From Vulcanimicrobium sp035943995 (lineage in GTDB: Bacteria > Vulcanimicrobiota > Vulcanimicrobiia > Vulcanimicrobiales > Vulcanimicrobiaceae): 64,000 nucleotides of DNA. The notes beneath the pieces were generated by a model that did not search any database, was not told the DNA's origin, and worked only from the letters and a program-made list of their open reading frames with translations. Where the stretch lies: positions 1 to 64,000 of the forward strand of contig DASZBS010000006.1 in the NCBI GenBank assembly GCA_035943995.1, given 5' to 3'. Position 1 is the first letter of the stretch. Each line of letters begins with the position of its first letter. This document shows positions 1-8,896 of the stretch, in pieces. The translations under genes and the position numbers were made by a program.

Positions 1-1
1 G

Positions 2-1153
2 CCGCCGCTGCCCGGCGACGCACAATCGCCCGCCGCGGCACCCAACGTCGTGCCGACGACGGCGCCGCCCGTCGTCGCGGGCCGCGCGACGGTGACGGAT
101 CTCGCGATCGAGCCCGCCGCCGGCGATGCGGTCGCGGTGCGCGTGACGCTGAGTGGCGCCGCATCGTACGAATGGCACCGTCTCACCGACGACCGCTGGT
201 ACGTCGACTTCCAGAACACGACGCTCAACGGCCCGGGCCGCGACGAGCACCCGTCGTTCGGCGCCGTGCAGTCGGTGCGCGTGCGCCAAGCCGGTTCGAC
301 CGACACGCCGACGGTGCGCATCGCGTTTACGATGACGGGCCGGCAGCGCGTCGATCTCGCGCCGAGCGAGTCCGGGCTCGTCATCACCGTCTCGACCGAG
401 CCCGCGACCGATCTCGCGCGCATCGGCACCGGGCGCACCGGCGGCGCGGCGGTCGTCGCGAGCGCGGCGAGCCCCGATCCGTCGGCATCGGGCGACGCCG
501 TTCCGGCGTGGAAGCCGGGGACGGCGACGAATCCCAAGCTCATCGTGATCGATCCCGGTCACGGCGGCGCCGATCCCGGCACGCAGCACAACGGTCTGGT
601 GGAGAAGCTGCTCACGCTCGACATCGCGCAGCGCCTGCGCGCCCTGCTCGTCGCGCAGGGCTGGACGGTGCGCATGACGCGCGAGACCGACGTCGATCCG
701 CTCAGCGCGGACATCCTGGCGAAGATGCACGCCGACGGCAAACCCAAAGCCGACGACCGCGCCTACCTGCAGACGCGCTGCGACGTCGCCAACAACGCGG
801 GCGCGCGGATGTTCATCAGCATCCACATCAACAGCGCGCCGTCGGAGAGCGCGCACGGCACGACGGTGTACTGGTACAAGCCGCAGGACGCCGCGCTCGC
901 GCAAGCGATCGAGCGCAGCGTCATCCCGCTGGCGGGAACTCAGGACGACGGCACACGCCACGAGAACTTCTACGTCGTGCGCCACTCCACGATGCCCGCG
1001 GTGCTGATCGAGACCGCGTTCGCGACCAACCCCGGCGACGTCGCGCTGCTGCGGCAGCCGTCGTTTCTGCAGAACGTCGCGCAGGGGATCGCCAACGGCG
1101 TGAAAGCCTACGCCGGCGCGCCCGCCTCCAACGCGCTGAGCGTCAGCCAGTAG
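2..1153 (+). CDS. N-acetylmuramoyl-L-alanine amidase with AMIN domain (5' partial)
   Basis: Zinc amidase (Amidase_3) that cuts the amide bond between MurNAc and the stem peptide of peptidoglycan, acting in the cell envelope. The reading frame is open to the left edge, so the true start and any signal peptide lie outside the window; the GTG at 50 is only an internal candidate. The first part resembles an AMIN domain (targeting to septum or envelope), followed by an Ala/Pro/Ser linker. The catalytic domain starts near base 535 with IDPGHGG (Zn His), then the Glu in GLVEK, SIHINS (Zn His) and LIETAF (catalytic Glu). All four key residues are present, so it should be active. The stop codon overlaps the GTG start of murI, so both are probably co-transcribed as a wall-maintenance pair. 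Confidence 0.93.
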   Translation, partial: PPLPGDAQSPAAAPNVVPTTAPPVVAGRATVTDLAIEPAAGDAVAVRVTLSGAASYEWHRLTDDRWYVDFQNTTLNGPGRDEHPSFGAVQSVRVRQAGSTDTPTVRIAFTMTGRQRVDLAPSESGLVITVSTEPATDLARIGTGRTGGAAVVASAASPDPSASGDAVPAWKPGTATNPKLIVIDPGHGGADPGTQHNGLVEKLLTLDIAQRLRALLVAQGWTVRMTRETDVDPLSADILAKMHADGKPKADDRAYLQTRCDVANNAGARMFISIHINSAPSESAHGTTVYWYKPQDAALAQAIERSVIPLAGTQDDGTRHENFYVVRHSTMPAVLIETAFATNPGDVALLRQPSFLQNVAQGIANGVKAYAGAPASNALSVSQ

Positions 1154-1929
1154 TGCTCGGCCTGTACGACTCCGGACTGGGCGGCTTGACGGTTCTCGCC
1201 GCGCTGCGCGCGGCGGGAATCGATCAGGACGTCGTCTACTTCGCGGACCAGGCGCACCTGCCGTACGGCGACAAGACCGACGCGCAGCTGCACGGCTTCC
1301 TCGCGGAAAACCTCGCGCTGCTGCGCGAGCTGAACGTGGACGCCGTGGTCACCGCGTGCAACACGACCTGCGCCGTGGCGGAGCGCCTCGGCTGGCCGCG
1401 CACGGACTTCCCGGTGCTCGATCTCATCGCGACCGCGGGCGCGGCGTTCGCGGGCACGCCGTACCGCCGCATCGGCGTCGTCGCGACGGTCGCGACCGTC
1501 CGCAGCGGCGCGTACGAGCGCGCGATCCGCGCGGCGGCTCCCGGCGTGGAGCTCTTCGCGGTCGCAGCGCCGGCGCTCGTGCCGATCGTCGAGCGCGGCG
1601 ACACCGACAGCGCGCTCGCGCGCGACGCCGTCGCCGCGGTCGTCGCAGAGCTGCCGCGCGACCTCGATGCGCTCGTGTACGGCTGCTCGCACTACCCGCT
1701 GCTCGACCGCTGGTTCGCGGCCGCGCTGGCGCCGAACGCCGCGCGCGTCGACCCGGCGCACGCGCAAGCCGCCGCCGCCGTCCGCCTCGTCGCCGCGCGC
1801 AGCCTCGCGCCCGGCACGTCGACGACGGCCTACTACACCAACGGCGACGCCGCGCCGTTCGAAGCCGCGGTGCGCCGCTGGACGGGCGACGCGACGGGCC
1901 GCGTCACCGCGCTGGCGGTCAGCTCGTAA
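1153..1929 (+). CDS. murI: Glutamate racemase
   Basis: Converts L-glutamate to D-glutamate for peptidoglycan stem peptides, in the cytoplasm. The protein has 258 residues, normal for the family. It opens with GLYDSGLGGLTV, has YFADQAHLPYG, and carries both catalytic cysteines in ACNTTCA and GCSHYPLL. The start is a GTG that shares its first base with the upstream amidase stop (TAGTG), so translation is probably coupled. A longer frame upstream is only an antisense-like artefact of high GC content. The last 11 bases overlap the tail of the convergent gene on the other strand. Identification is certain from the paired Cys motifs. Confidence 0.96.
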   Translation: MLGLYDSGLGGLTVLAALRAAGIDQDVVYFADQAHLPYGDKTDAQLHGFLAENLALLRELNVDAVVTACNTTCAVAERLGWPRTDFPVLDLIATAGAAFAGTPYRRIGVVATVATVRSGAYERAIRAAAPGVELFAVAAPALVPIVERGDTDSALARDAVAAVVAELPRDLDALVYGCSHYPLLDRWFAAALAPNAARVDPAHAQAAAAVRLVAARSLAPGTSTTAYYTNGDAAPFEAAVRRWTGDATGRVTALAVSS

Positions 1930-3643
1930 ACACCGGCCCCGCGTTCTTCCAGAACAACGGGTCGCCGATGTAGTCGCTGTGCACGAACGCCCAGAACGGC
2001 TTGGGATGCGCGATGGGGTTGTTCTCGCAGATGGCGTGATCGTGCGTGGCGGCGGTCCACGACGCGAACGACTCGCCCGGATCGACGTCTGATTTGTACG
2101 ACACGATCTCGTTCGCGACGATGTCGTGGAAGTACCAGTGGTTCGACCAGAAGATGCCGTGTTGGTTGTCCGGCTCCGCGAGCACCGAGCGGTGGTCGGT
2201 GAAGAAGCGGCCGTAGGCGTCGTTCTGCCACTGCTGCTGCGCCGCGCTGACGGTCGGGTTGCGGACGTCCAGCAAGAAGCGCGTCTTCTCCAACGCGGTG
2301 CCGAACGTGGTGAACGAACGCACCCGCAACCAGTCCGCTTCGTCGACGGAGCCTTCTTCCACGAGCTGCCGCAACCGGATCAGCACGTCGAGTCCGACGG
2401 TGGTGCCGAGGCTGTGACCCGCCACGTGGATCTTTTCGTAGAGCGGCACGTCGCCGTCGGCGGGGGTGGCGGTGCGCTCGACCGCGGTGAGCGCTCCGAG
2501 CAGCGCCTTGGACACGGCGTCGATGATCTGCGAGCGCACCGCGTAGAACGACGAGTTGCAGTCGTGCGTGCAGTACACTTGCACGTCGCCCAGGACGTCC
2601 TCCACGACGAAATCCGCGAGACCGCGCGCCGCCTGGAAGAATCCGACGGCCAGCACGAGCCACATCCCGTGCCACATGATGCGCCAAACGTTGCCGGGGT
2701 GGTAGTACTGTAGCATCAGCATGTCCGCCAGGGCGAGCAATGCGACGAAAATGACGAGCAGCACCGTCACGAACATGTGGAACGACTCAGCCTTGATCGT
2801 CTGGCTCTCGAATCGGCCCCCTTTGCGGCCGTCGCGGCGCAACTCCGTCGTGCGCGCGCGCGTGGCGAGGCGGGTGCGCGCGACGACGACGAGCTGCACG
2901 ATTAGGTAGGCGAGCACGACATCGAAGATGAGCTGAACCCAGCCGGTCCACGGGAGCAGCTTGAGTCCACCGAGCGGGTGCAGCAGAAAGCGGAAGAACG
3001 CGTGGAAACCGACCGCGATGTCCGGCATCGCGTTTTGAACGGTGTGAAGACCCTTCGGACCAGAGTAGAGCAGCGACACGAAGTGCAAGAACGCGAACCC
3101 ACCCGCAGCCACCGCGAGCACGAGGCACACGACCGCTGCGAAGATCGCGCCGAACAGATATCCCACGTCCCAGAAGAGCTTGCTCCAGGTCGCGGGCACG
3201 CGCGCCGTCGAGCTCGTCGCCAAAAACGTGCAGCGCAGCAGCCACGTCAGCAGCGACGCGATGTTCGTCTTGCCCTTGCTGAACGGGCTCCAGTAGCCTT
3301 CGTACACGTCGTAGACGCGGCCGGCCGGCGTCTCGGGATCGGCTTCGTCGTCGCGGTACAGCCGCAGCGCGCTCGGCTTGACTTCGGGGCGCGACGGCTT
3401 CTTCGAGACGCGCGGCCAGTACGTCGCGGACAGCCACGTGCGTCCGGACTTGGCGTCCTGCTCGACGGCATTGAGATAGCCGAGTAAACCCGTCGCGAGC
3501 TGATCCTGAAAGCCGTACTGCTGAATGGGGCTGATGCCGTGCACGCCGACGACGGCGATCGGCCGGCGCGCCGTCACCGTGGGCTGCGCGACGCCGCCGG
3601 CGAGCGCCTCGGTGAGCCCCTGACTCGATGTCGCCTGGTACAT
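1919..3643 (-). CDS. Large membrane-anchored alpha/beta-hydrolase-like protein
   Basis: A 574-residue protein I cannot assign to a characterised enzyme. The N-terminal third has a beta-strand and HG turn (VVGVHGI) as in alpha/beta hydrolases. Three to four hydrophobic helices follow near residues 160-190, 235-255, 290-310 and 325-345. The nucleophile-elbow motif GHSLG comes only near residue 410, so the membrane block seems inserted inside the hydrolase fold. The ATG at 3643 is preferred because a G-rich Shine-Dalgarno stretch lies just upstream; an in-frame GTG at 3649 is the alternative. A lipase or esterase role is inference from the GxSxG motif. It converges on murI with an 11-base overlap. 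Confidence 0.7.
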   Translation of the reverse strand: MYQATSSQGLTEALAGGVAQPTVTARRPIAVVGVHGISPIQQYGFQDQLATGLLGYLNAVEQDAKSGRTWLSATYWPRVSKKPSRPEVKPSALRLYRDDEADPETPAGRVYDVYEGYWSPFSKGKTNIASLLTWLLRCTFLATSSTARVPATWSKLFWDVGYLFGAIFAAVVCLVLAVAAGGFAFLHFVSLLYSGPKGLHTVQNAMPDIAVGFHAFFRFLLHPLGGLKLLPWTGWVQLIFDVVLAYLIVQLVVVARTRLATRARTTELRRDGRKGGRFESQTIKAESFHMFVTVLLVIFVALLALADMLMLQYYHPGNVWRIMWHGMWLVLAVGFFQAARGLADFVVEDVLGDVQVYCTHDCNSSFYAVRSQIIDAVSKALLGALTAVERTATPADGDVPLYEKIHVAGHSLGTTVGLDVLIRLRQLVEEGSVDEADWLRVRSFTTFGTALEKTRFLLDVRNPTVSAAQQQWQNDAYGRFFTDHRSVLAEPDNQHGIFWSNHWYFHDIVANEIVSYKSDVDPGESFASWTAATHDHAICENNPIAHPKPFWAFVHSDYIGDPLFWKNAGPVFTS

Positions 3644-3680
3644 GAACACCCCCGGATGCGGTGGTCCGCAGTCCCGCTCG

Positions 3681-4367
3681 TCAGACCACGTGGAAGATAC
3701 GGAAGAACAGCAGCGTGTTCGCGAGCGCGAGCAGCGTTCCGGCGACGACTTGCAGCACGGTGTGCGCGCGCAGATAGACTCGCGACCAGCCCAGCAGCGG
3801 GATCAGCAGGTAGAACGGCAGCGGCCGGTCGCCGAAGAGCACCGTGAACGCGACCAGCGGCGCGGTGATGCCGAGCGCGTGGGTCGAGATCTTCCAGTAG
3901 CGCGTGATCCATTGGACGATCAGCAGGCTGGCGGCGTAGCCGGCCATCGAAGCCGTCATGATCACCGGCGCGTGGATGAGCCACAGGTCCAGCGCGCCGA
4001 GCGCGTAGAGCAGGACGAACGCGATGAACACGCGCTCGCGCTCCGACCGTACCGACATGTCCAAATCCGAGATGCGGTCCGTCGCGTAGAGATAGAAGAT
4101 GAACAGCATGGGCGCGATCGAGGTGAAGAACGCGCTGTTGAAGAGCAGGATCCAGAAGTCGTGCGACCCGTTCGAGCGCACGTCCGCGAGCACGACGAAC
4201 AAGGTGAGCGAGGTGACGAACGGGTTGAGGACCGTCGAGATGATCTTCGCGACGTCGGTCCAGACGCGTTTGCGGACGCGCAGGGGCGTCGGCGGCGTCG
4301 GCGGTCGGTCCGTTCCCGGTTCGGGGGCCTGCACGGGGACGGGCCTTCGGCCACGGTCGTCGAACAC
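3681..4367 (-). CDS. PAP2-like integral membrane phosphatase homologue
   Basis: Strongly hydrophobic protein with about five or six membrane segments, resembling the PAP2 (lipid phosphatase) superfamily. The motifs are eroded: a KISTHA stretch sits where PSGH is expected, and SRVYLRAHTVLQV stands for the SRxxxxxHxxxD motif, with the His kept and the Asp changed to Gln. It may be a non-catalytic or divergent member. The start is uncertain. The GTG at 4367 leaves only 6 bases to the divergent dxs start, and a later start would leave room for promoters. Related genes sit near lipid or isoprenoid genes elsewhere, and dxs is the divergent neighbour here, so a role in undecaprenyl or terpenoid lipid turnover is possible but unproven. 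Confidence 0.65.
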   Translation of the reverse strand: MFDDRGRRPVPVQAPEPGTDRPPTPPTPLRVRKRVWTDVAKIISTVLNPFVTSLTLFVVLADVRSNGSHDFWILLFNSAFFTSIAPMLFIFYLYATDRISDLDMSVRSERERVFIAFVLLYALGALDLWLIHAPVIMTASMAGYAASLLIVQWITRYWKISTHALGITAPLVAFTVLFGDRPLPFYLLIPLLGWSRVYLRAHTVLQVVAGTLLALANTLLFFRIFHVV

Positions 4368-4373
4368 CCCGTG

Positions 4374-6260
4374 ATGATCCTGGAGCGCATTGAGTCCCCG
4401 GCCGACGTCAAACGGCTCAGCCGGCCCGAACTCGATCGGCTCGCCGCCGAGATTCGCCAGACGCTGATCCGCGTGTGCGCGGCCAACGGGGGGCACCTCG
4501 CACCCAACCTCGGCGTGGTCGAGCTCACCATCGCGCTGCACCGCGTGCTCGACCTGCCGCGCGACGTCCTCGTTTGGGACGTGAGCCATCAGAGCTACGT
4601 GCACAAGCTGCTGACGGGGCGCGCGGCGCGCTTCGACACGCTGCGCCAGGGCGGCGGTGTCAGCGGCTTCGCGATGCGCAGCGAGTCCGAGTTCGACGCG
4701 TTCGGCGCGGGCCACGCCTCGACGTCGATCTCCGCGGCGCTCGGGATGGCGATCGCGCGCGACCTCGCGGGCAAGGACGACACGGTCGTCGCCGTGATCG
4801 GCGACGGTGCGCTCACCGGCGGCCTGGCCTATGAGGCCATCAACAACGCGGGCCTGCTCAAGACCAACTTCCTGGTCATCCTCAACGACAACGAGATGTC
4901 GATCGCGCCCAACGTCGGTTCGATCGCGTCGTACCTGGGCGTGCTGCGCTCCAAGCCGATGTTCACCAAAGGCCGCGCGATGGTCAAGGGCATGCTGGAT
5001 CACGTGCCGCTCGGCGACACGGCGCGCAAAGCGCTGTCGACCGCCGAGATGGCGGGCATGCGGTTCGCGCTCCACGAGCACAAGACGCCGGTCATCTTCG
5101 AGGAGATGGGCTTTCGCTACATCGGCCCGATCGACGGGCACGACCTCGACACGCTGGTCGACGTCATCTCCAACGCGCGCAAGATTCCGGGCCCCGTGCT
5201 GCTGCACGTGAAGACCGTCAAGGGCAAGGGTTACGAGATCGCCGAGGGCGACAGCCGCACGTTCCACGGCGTCGGCCCCGGCGTGTACCATCCCGACGAA
5301 GGCCGGCTGGAGAAGGCCGCATCGCGCCAGACGTTCGCGCAGGCGTTCGCCGACGCGCTGATCGCCGCGGCCGATCGCGATGACCGCGTCATCGCGATTA
5401 CCGCAGCCATGCCTGACGGCACCGGTCTCGCGAAGTTCGCCAAGAAGTTTCCGCAGCGCTACTTCGACGTCGGGATCGCCGAAGCGCACGCGGTGTGCTT
5501 CGCGGCCGGCGCGTCGACGCGCGGGATCAAGCCGGTCTGCGCGATCTACTCCACGTTCCTCCAGCGCGCGTACGACCAAGTCGTGCACGACGTCGCGGTG
5601 CAAGGGCTGCCCGTCGTGTTCGCGATCGACCGCGCGGGGTTCGTGGGCGACGACGGGCCGACGCACATGGGCTTGTACGACATCGCGTACCTGCGCACGC
5701 TTCCCGGCATCACCATCATGGCGCCGCGCAACGAGCACGAGCTCGGCCCGATGCTCGACCTCGCGCTCGCGCTCGACGCGCCGGCCGCGATCCGCTATCC
5801 GCGCGGCTCGACCAGCGGCAAGCACGACGAGCCGCTCGCGCCGCTCGTGCTCGGTCACGCCGAGGTGCTGCGCGCCGGCAGCGACGTTGCGATCCTCGCG
5901 CTGGGCAACACCGTCGACGCCGCGCTCGACGCGTACGACCTGCTCGCGGACTCCGGCGTGCGGCCGACCGTCGTCAACGCGCGCTTCGTCGCGCCGCTCG
6001 ACGAGACGCTGCTGCTCGAGCTGGCGGAGACGCACCGCCGCTTCATCACGCTCGAGGAGCACAGCCTCGCCGGCGGCTTCGGCTCCGCGGTCGTCGAGTT
6101 CGTCAACGACCACGGCATCGACGTCGCCGTCGAGCGGATCGGCGTCCCCAACGTGCTCGTCCAGCACGCGAAGCCGGAAGCCCAGCGCGCCCAGTTCGGC
6201 CTCTCGGCGGAGAACGTAGCCGCCCGCGTCCGCGCCCTGACCCCGACCCGGACCGCCTAA
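4374..6260 (+). CDS. dxs: 1-deoxy-D-xylulose-5-phosphate synthase
   Basis: Thiamine-diphosphate enzyme joining pyruvate and glyceraldehyde 3-phosphate, the first step of the MEP isoprenoid pathway. At 628 residues it is full length. Visible marks are VWDVSHQSYVHKLLTGR, the ThDP/Mg motif GDGALTGGLAYEA...NDNEMSI, the SRTFHGVGP region, and the transketolase pyrimidine domain with FDVGIAEAHAV and DRAGFVGDDGPTHMG. The ATG at 4374 is chosen because the conserved N-terminus (ERIESPADVKRL) starts there; an adjacent in-frame GTG at 4371 is possible. A strong hairpin terminator follows the stop codon. The housekeeping role is certain. Confidence 0.97.
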   Translation: MILERIESPADVKRLSRPELDRLAAEIRQTLIRVCAANGGHLAPNLGVVELTIALHRVLDLPRDVLVWDVSHQSYVHKLLTGRAARFDTLRQGGGVSGFAMRSESEFDAFGAGHASTSISAALGMAIARDLAGKDDTVVAVIGDGALTGGLAYEAINNAGLLKTNFLVILNDNEMSIAPNVGSIASYLGVLRSKPMFTKGRAMVKGMLDHVPLGDTARKALSTAEMAGMRFALHEHKTPVIFEEMGFRYIGPIDGHDLDTLVDVISNARKIPGPVLLHVKTVKGKGYEIAEGDSRTFHGVGPGVYHPDEGRLEKAASRQTFAQAFADALIAAADRDDRVIAITAAMPDGTGLAKFAKKFPQRYFDVGIAEAHAVCFAAGASTRGIKPVCAIYSTFLQRAYDQVVHDVAVQGLPVVFAIDRAGFVGDDGPTHMGLYDIAYLRTLPGITIMAPRNEHELGPMLDLALALDAPAAIRYPRGSTSGKHDEPLAPLVLGHAEVLRAGSDVAILALGNTVDAALDAYDLLADSGVRPTVVNARFVAPLDETLLLELAETHRRFITLEEHSLAGGFGSAVVEFVNDHGIDVAVERIGVPNVLVQHAKPEAQRAQFGLSAENVAARVRALTPTRTA

Positions 6261-6308
6261 GGAAACAGGAAGTTTCCGGGGCTTGGGCCAAGCCCCGGCG
6301 GTTCTTTT
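6261..6308 (+). terminator. Twin-hairpin intrinsic terminator after dxs
   Basis: Directly after the dxs stop there is a small hairpin (GGAAAC at 6261 pairing with GTTTCC at 6272). It overlaps a very strong inverted repeat, CCGGGGCTT at 6276 with AAGCCCCGG at 6290, loop GGGCC, followed by GTTCTTTT. The second is a classic rho-independent terminator. The two stems share bases 6276-6277, so they compete for that edge. secG begins 30 bases further on. Confidence 0.75.
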
Positions 6309-6337
6309 CCACCGCGCCCGTCCCGGAGTTGCCCATC

Positions 6338-6718
6338 GTGCTTCCCGTGTTGCTCGCCGCCGCGTCCGCCGCGCCCGCTGCCGCCAAGGCGGCGGTCCCC
6401 GCCGTCCAGGCGACGACGCTCCCGCAAACGCTGCCGCCGGGGTTCTCGTTCGACCCGACGCCGCACTCGGGGCTCGCGCAGCACGCGGCGTGGCTGACGC
6501 ACACGTTCGCCGGGCTGTTCCTCGTCCTGGGCGTGATGCTCGTCGTGCTGCTCGCGATCCAGACCACGAAGCAAGAAGGCTTGAGTGGCACGCTCGGCGG
6601 CCGCGTCGAGTCGTCCACGCGCCGGCTGGGGCTCGACGCGCAGATCGCGCGCGTGACGCAGTTCGTCGCCATCGCGTTCGTCGTCGTCGCGACGCTCGTC
6701 AGCTTGTCCGGAATTTAA
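6338..6718 (+). CDS. secG: Preprotein translocase subunit SecG
   Basis: Small two-helix membrane protein that assists SecYE in protein export. The 126-residue product has an Ala/Pro-rich N-terminal hydrophobic stretch, a first clear helix (FAGLFLVLGVMLVVLLAIQ), then the SecG-type loop TTKQEGLSGTLGG, and a second helix at the C-terminus (FVAIAFVVVATLV). The GTG start at 6338 has GGAG 9 bases upstream. The N-terminal extension of about 40 residues before the first family-typical helix is longer than usual and reads like a signal peptide (LLAAASAAPAAA). The stop is 5 bases before oppD, so it may be co-transcribed with the two ABC ATPases. Confidence 0.85.
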   Translation: MLPVLLAAASAAPAAAKAAVPAVQATTLPQTLPPGFSFDPTPHSGLAQHAAWLTHTFAGLFLVLGVMLVVLLAIQTTKQEGLSGTLGGRVESSTRRLGLDAQIARVTQFVAIAFVVVATLVSLSGI

Positions 6719-6723
6719 AGCTC

Positions 6724-7773
6724 TTGGCGCTGCTCGAGGTCAACGACCTCAAGACGACGTTCCGCACCGAGGACGGTACCGTCGCCGCCGTCAACGGCTT
6801 GTCGTTCGCCGTCGAGCCGGGTTCGACGCTCGGGATCGTCGGCGAGTCCGGCTCCGGCAAATCGGTCACGTCGCTTTCCATCATGCGGCTCCTCGCGCAG
6901 AACGGCACGATCGAGCGCGGCACCATCCGCTTCAAGGGCGAGAACCTGCTCGAGAAGAGCGAAGCGGAGATGCGCAAGATCCGCGGACACGACATCGCGA
7001 TGATCTTCCAGGACCCGATGACGTCGCTCAACCCGGTGCTGACCATCGGCGAGCAGATCGCGGAAGCGACCCGCCTGCACCTCGGCCTCAACAAGAAAGA
7101 CGCGCTCGACAAAGCGGTCGAAATGCTCAAGCTCGTCAAGATCCCGGTGCCCGAGAAGCGGCTCAAGGACTATCCGCACCAGTTCTCCGGCGGGATGCGG
7201 CAGCGCGTGATGATCGCGATGGCGCTGTCGTGCGATCCGGCCGTGCTGATCGCCGATGAGCCGACGACCGCGCTTGACGTGACGATCCAAGCCCAGATCA
7301 TCGAGCTGATGAACGAGATGCAGCAGCGGCTGGGGTCCGCGATCGTCCTCATCACGCACGACCTCGGCGTGGTCGCGGAGACGTGCGAGAACGTGCTCGT
7401 CATGTACGGCGGCAACATGGTCGAGTACGGCACCGCGCAAGAGATCTTCGAGCAGCCGAAGATGCCGTACACGATGGGGCTGCTGGAGTCGCTACCGCGG
7501 CTGGATCAAGCGGGCTCGCGGCTCGTGCCGATCGAGGGCCAGCCGCCCAACCTCTTGCGCATGCCGAGCGGGTGCGCGTTCGCGCCGCGCTGCCGCTACC
7601 GCATGAAGATCTGCGACGAGCCGGTGCCGCTGTACGACTTCGGCGGCGGCCACGTCGCGCGGTGCTTCCTCTACGATGCGCGCGCCGACGGACAGAAGCC
7701 CATCCCGGCCGAGAACCACCCGATCGTGCCGAACTCCGCCGTCGCGAAGACGCCGCAGGAGCTCGCCAAATGA
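6724..7773 (+). CDS. oppD: Oligopeptide/dipeptide ABC transporter ATP-binding protein (OppD/DppD type)
   Basis: Cytoplasmic ATPase powering peptide import. Features in order: Walker A GESGSGKS near residue 38, Q-loop FQDPMTSLNP, signature FSGGMRQR, Walker B VLIADEPTTALD, the H-loop His in ITHDLG, and a C-terminal oligo_HPY region with a cysteine pattern (CAFAPRCRYRMKICDE). Length is 349 residues. The start is probably TTG 6724, since no ATG or GTG fits the conserved beginning ALLEVNDLKTTF; the ribosome site is weak. It overlaps the next ATPase by 4 bases (ATGA). Permease and binding-protein genes are not beside it, which is unusual for opp systems. Confidence 0.92.
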   Translation: MALLEVNDLKTTFRTEDGTVAAVNGLSFAVEPGSTLGIVGESGSGKSVTSLSIMRLLAQNGTIERGTIRFKGENLLEKSEAEMRKIRGHDIAMIFQDPMTSLNPVLTIGEQIAEATRLHLGLNKKDALDKAVEMLKLVKIPVPEKRLKDYPHQFSGGMRQRVMIAMALSCDPAVLIADEPTTALDVTIQAQIIELMNEMQQRLGSAIVLITHDLGVVAETCENVLVMYGGNMVEYGTAQEIFEQPKMPYTMGLLESLPRLDQAGSRLVPIEGQPPNLLRMPSGCAFAPRCRYRMKICDEPVPLYDFGGGHVARCFLYDARADGQKPIPAENHPIVPNSAVAKTPQELAK

Positions 7774-8837
7774 CCGCCCCGGGTTTCAGCGACAACGGCG
7801 TCGCGACGCTGCCTAAGGACGACCTCGTCGTCGTCCGCGATCTCCACAAATATTTTCCGATCACCGCCGGCATCTTCAGCCGGCACGTCGCCGACGTCAA
7901 AGCGGTCGACGGGATCGATTTCGAGATCCGCCGCGGCGAGACGCTGGGGCTCGTCGGTGAGTCCGGTTCCGGAAAGACGACCGCGGGACGCGTGATCCTG
8001 CGCCTCACCGAGGCGACGAAGGGTAGCGTCACGTTTGAAGGCCGCGAGCTGGTCGGGCTTTCGCGCGGCGACCTGCGTCCCTTGCGCAGAGAGATGCAGA
8101 TCATCTTTCAGGACCCGTACGCGTCGCTGAACCCGCGCATGACGGTGGGCTCGATCGTCCGCGAGCCGCTGGAGATCCACGACATCGCCAAGGGCAAGGA
8201 CGCCGACACGCGCGTCCAAGAACTGCTGCGGCTCGTCGGCTTGCAGCCGTACCATGCGAACCGCTACCCGCACGAGTTCTCCGGCGGCCAGCGTCAGCGC
8301 ATCGGGGTCGCGCGCGCGCTCGCGGTGAACCCGAAGTTCATCGTCGCCGACGAGCCGGTGTCGGCGCTCGACGTCTCCATCCAGGCGCAGGTCATCAACC
8401 TGCTCCAGGATCTGCAGCAGAAGCTCGGGCTGACGTACCTGTTCATCGCGCACGACCTCTCGGTCGTCCGCCACATCTCCAACCGCGTCGCCGTGATGTA
8501 CGTCGGCAAGATCGTCGAGATCGCCGACCGCGACCGGCTCTACGACAACCCGCTCCACCCGTACACGCAGGCGCTGCTCTCGGCGATCCCGATCCCCGAT
8601 CCCGTCGTCGAGCGCCGCCGCAAGCGCATCATCATCTCCGGCGACATCCCGTCGCCGGTGAACCCGCCGTCGGGCTGCCGCTTCCACACGCGCTGCCCGG
8701 TCGCGTTCGACCGCTGCAAGGTGGAGGTGCCGGCGTTCAACGAGTACGAGCCCGGTCATCGCGCGGCGTGTCATTGGGTGGAAGAGCACGGCGGCAAAGC
8801 ACCGGATCTCGCCGCCGGCAGCGCCGCGGTCGGATAA
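7770..8837 (+). CDS. oppF: Oligopeptide ABC transporter ATP-binding protein (OppF/DppF type)
   Basis: Second ATPase of the peptide importer, 355 residues. It shows DLHKYFPI, Walker A GESGSGKTT, FQDPYASLNPRM, signature FSGGQRQRIG, Walker B FIVADEPVSALD, the HDLS switch, and the C-terminal oligo_HPY segment with GCRFHTRCPVAFDRC. It starts at an ATG overlapping the oppD stop, giving translational coupling and 1:1 production of the heterodimer subunits. A strong hairpin follows the gene and separates it from the convergent basic protein gene. Confidence 0.94.
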   Translation: MTAPGFSDNGVATLPKDDLVVVRDLHKYFPITAGIFSRHVADVKAVDGIDFEIRRGETLGLVGESGSGKTTAGRVILRLTEATKGSVTFEGRELVGLSRGDLRPLRREMQIIFQDPYASLNPRMTVGSIVREPLEIHDIAKGKDADTRVQELLRLVGLQPYHANRYPHEFSGGQRQRIGVARALAVNPKFIVADEPVSALDVSIQAQVINLLQDLQQKLGLTYLFIAHDLSVVRHISNRVAVMYVGKIVEIADRDRLYDNPLHPYTQALLSAIPIPDPVVERRRKRIIISGDIPSPVNPPSGCRFHTRCPVAFDRCKVEVPAFNEYEPGHRAACHWVEEHGGKAPDLAAGSAAVG

Positions 8838-8842
8838 GAAAC

Positions 8843-8868
8843 GAGGAGCGGTCCGTAGACCGCTCCTC
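8843..8868. terminator. Bidirectional hairpin terminator
   Basis: Perfect 11-bp stem GAGGAGCGGTC / GACCGCTCCTC with loop CGTA between the convergent oppF and basic-repeat-protein genes. It is flanked by an A-rich stretch (AAGAAAC) on the left and a T-containing stretch on the right, so it can end transcripts from both sides. Confidence 0.75.
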
Positions 8869-8896
8869 TCTGATGTTCCGGTCTTACCGGGTTACG

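Noticed and set aside
3681..6167. 828-codon open frame antisense to dxs
   Set aside because: Only its last part (PAP2-like) is protein-like; the rest is the Arg/Val/Asp-rich antisense of dxs, an artefact of high GC content.
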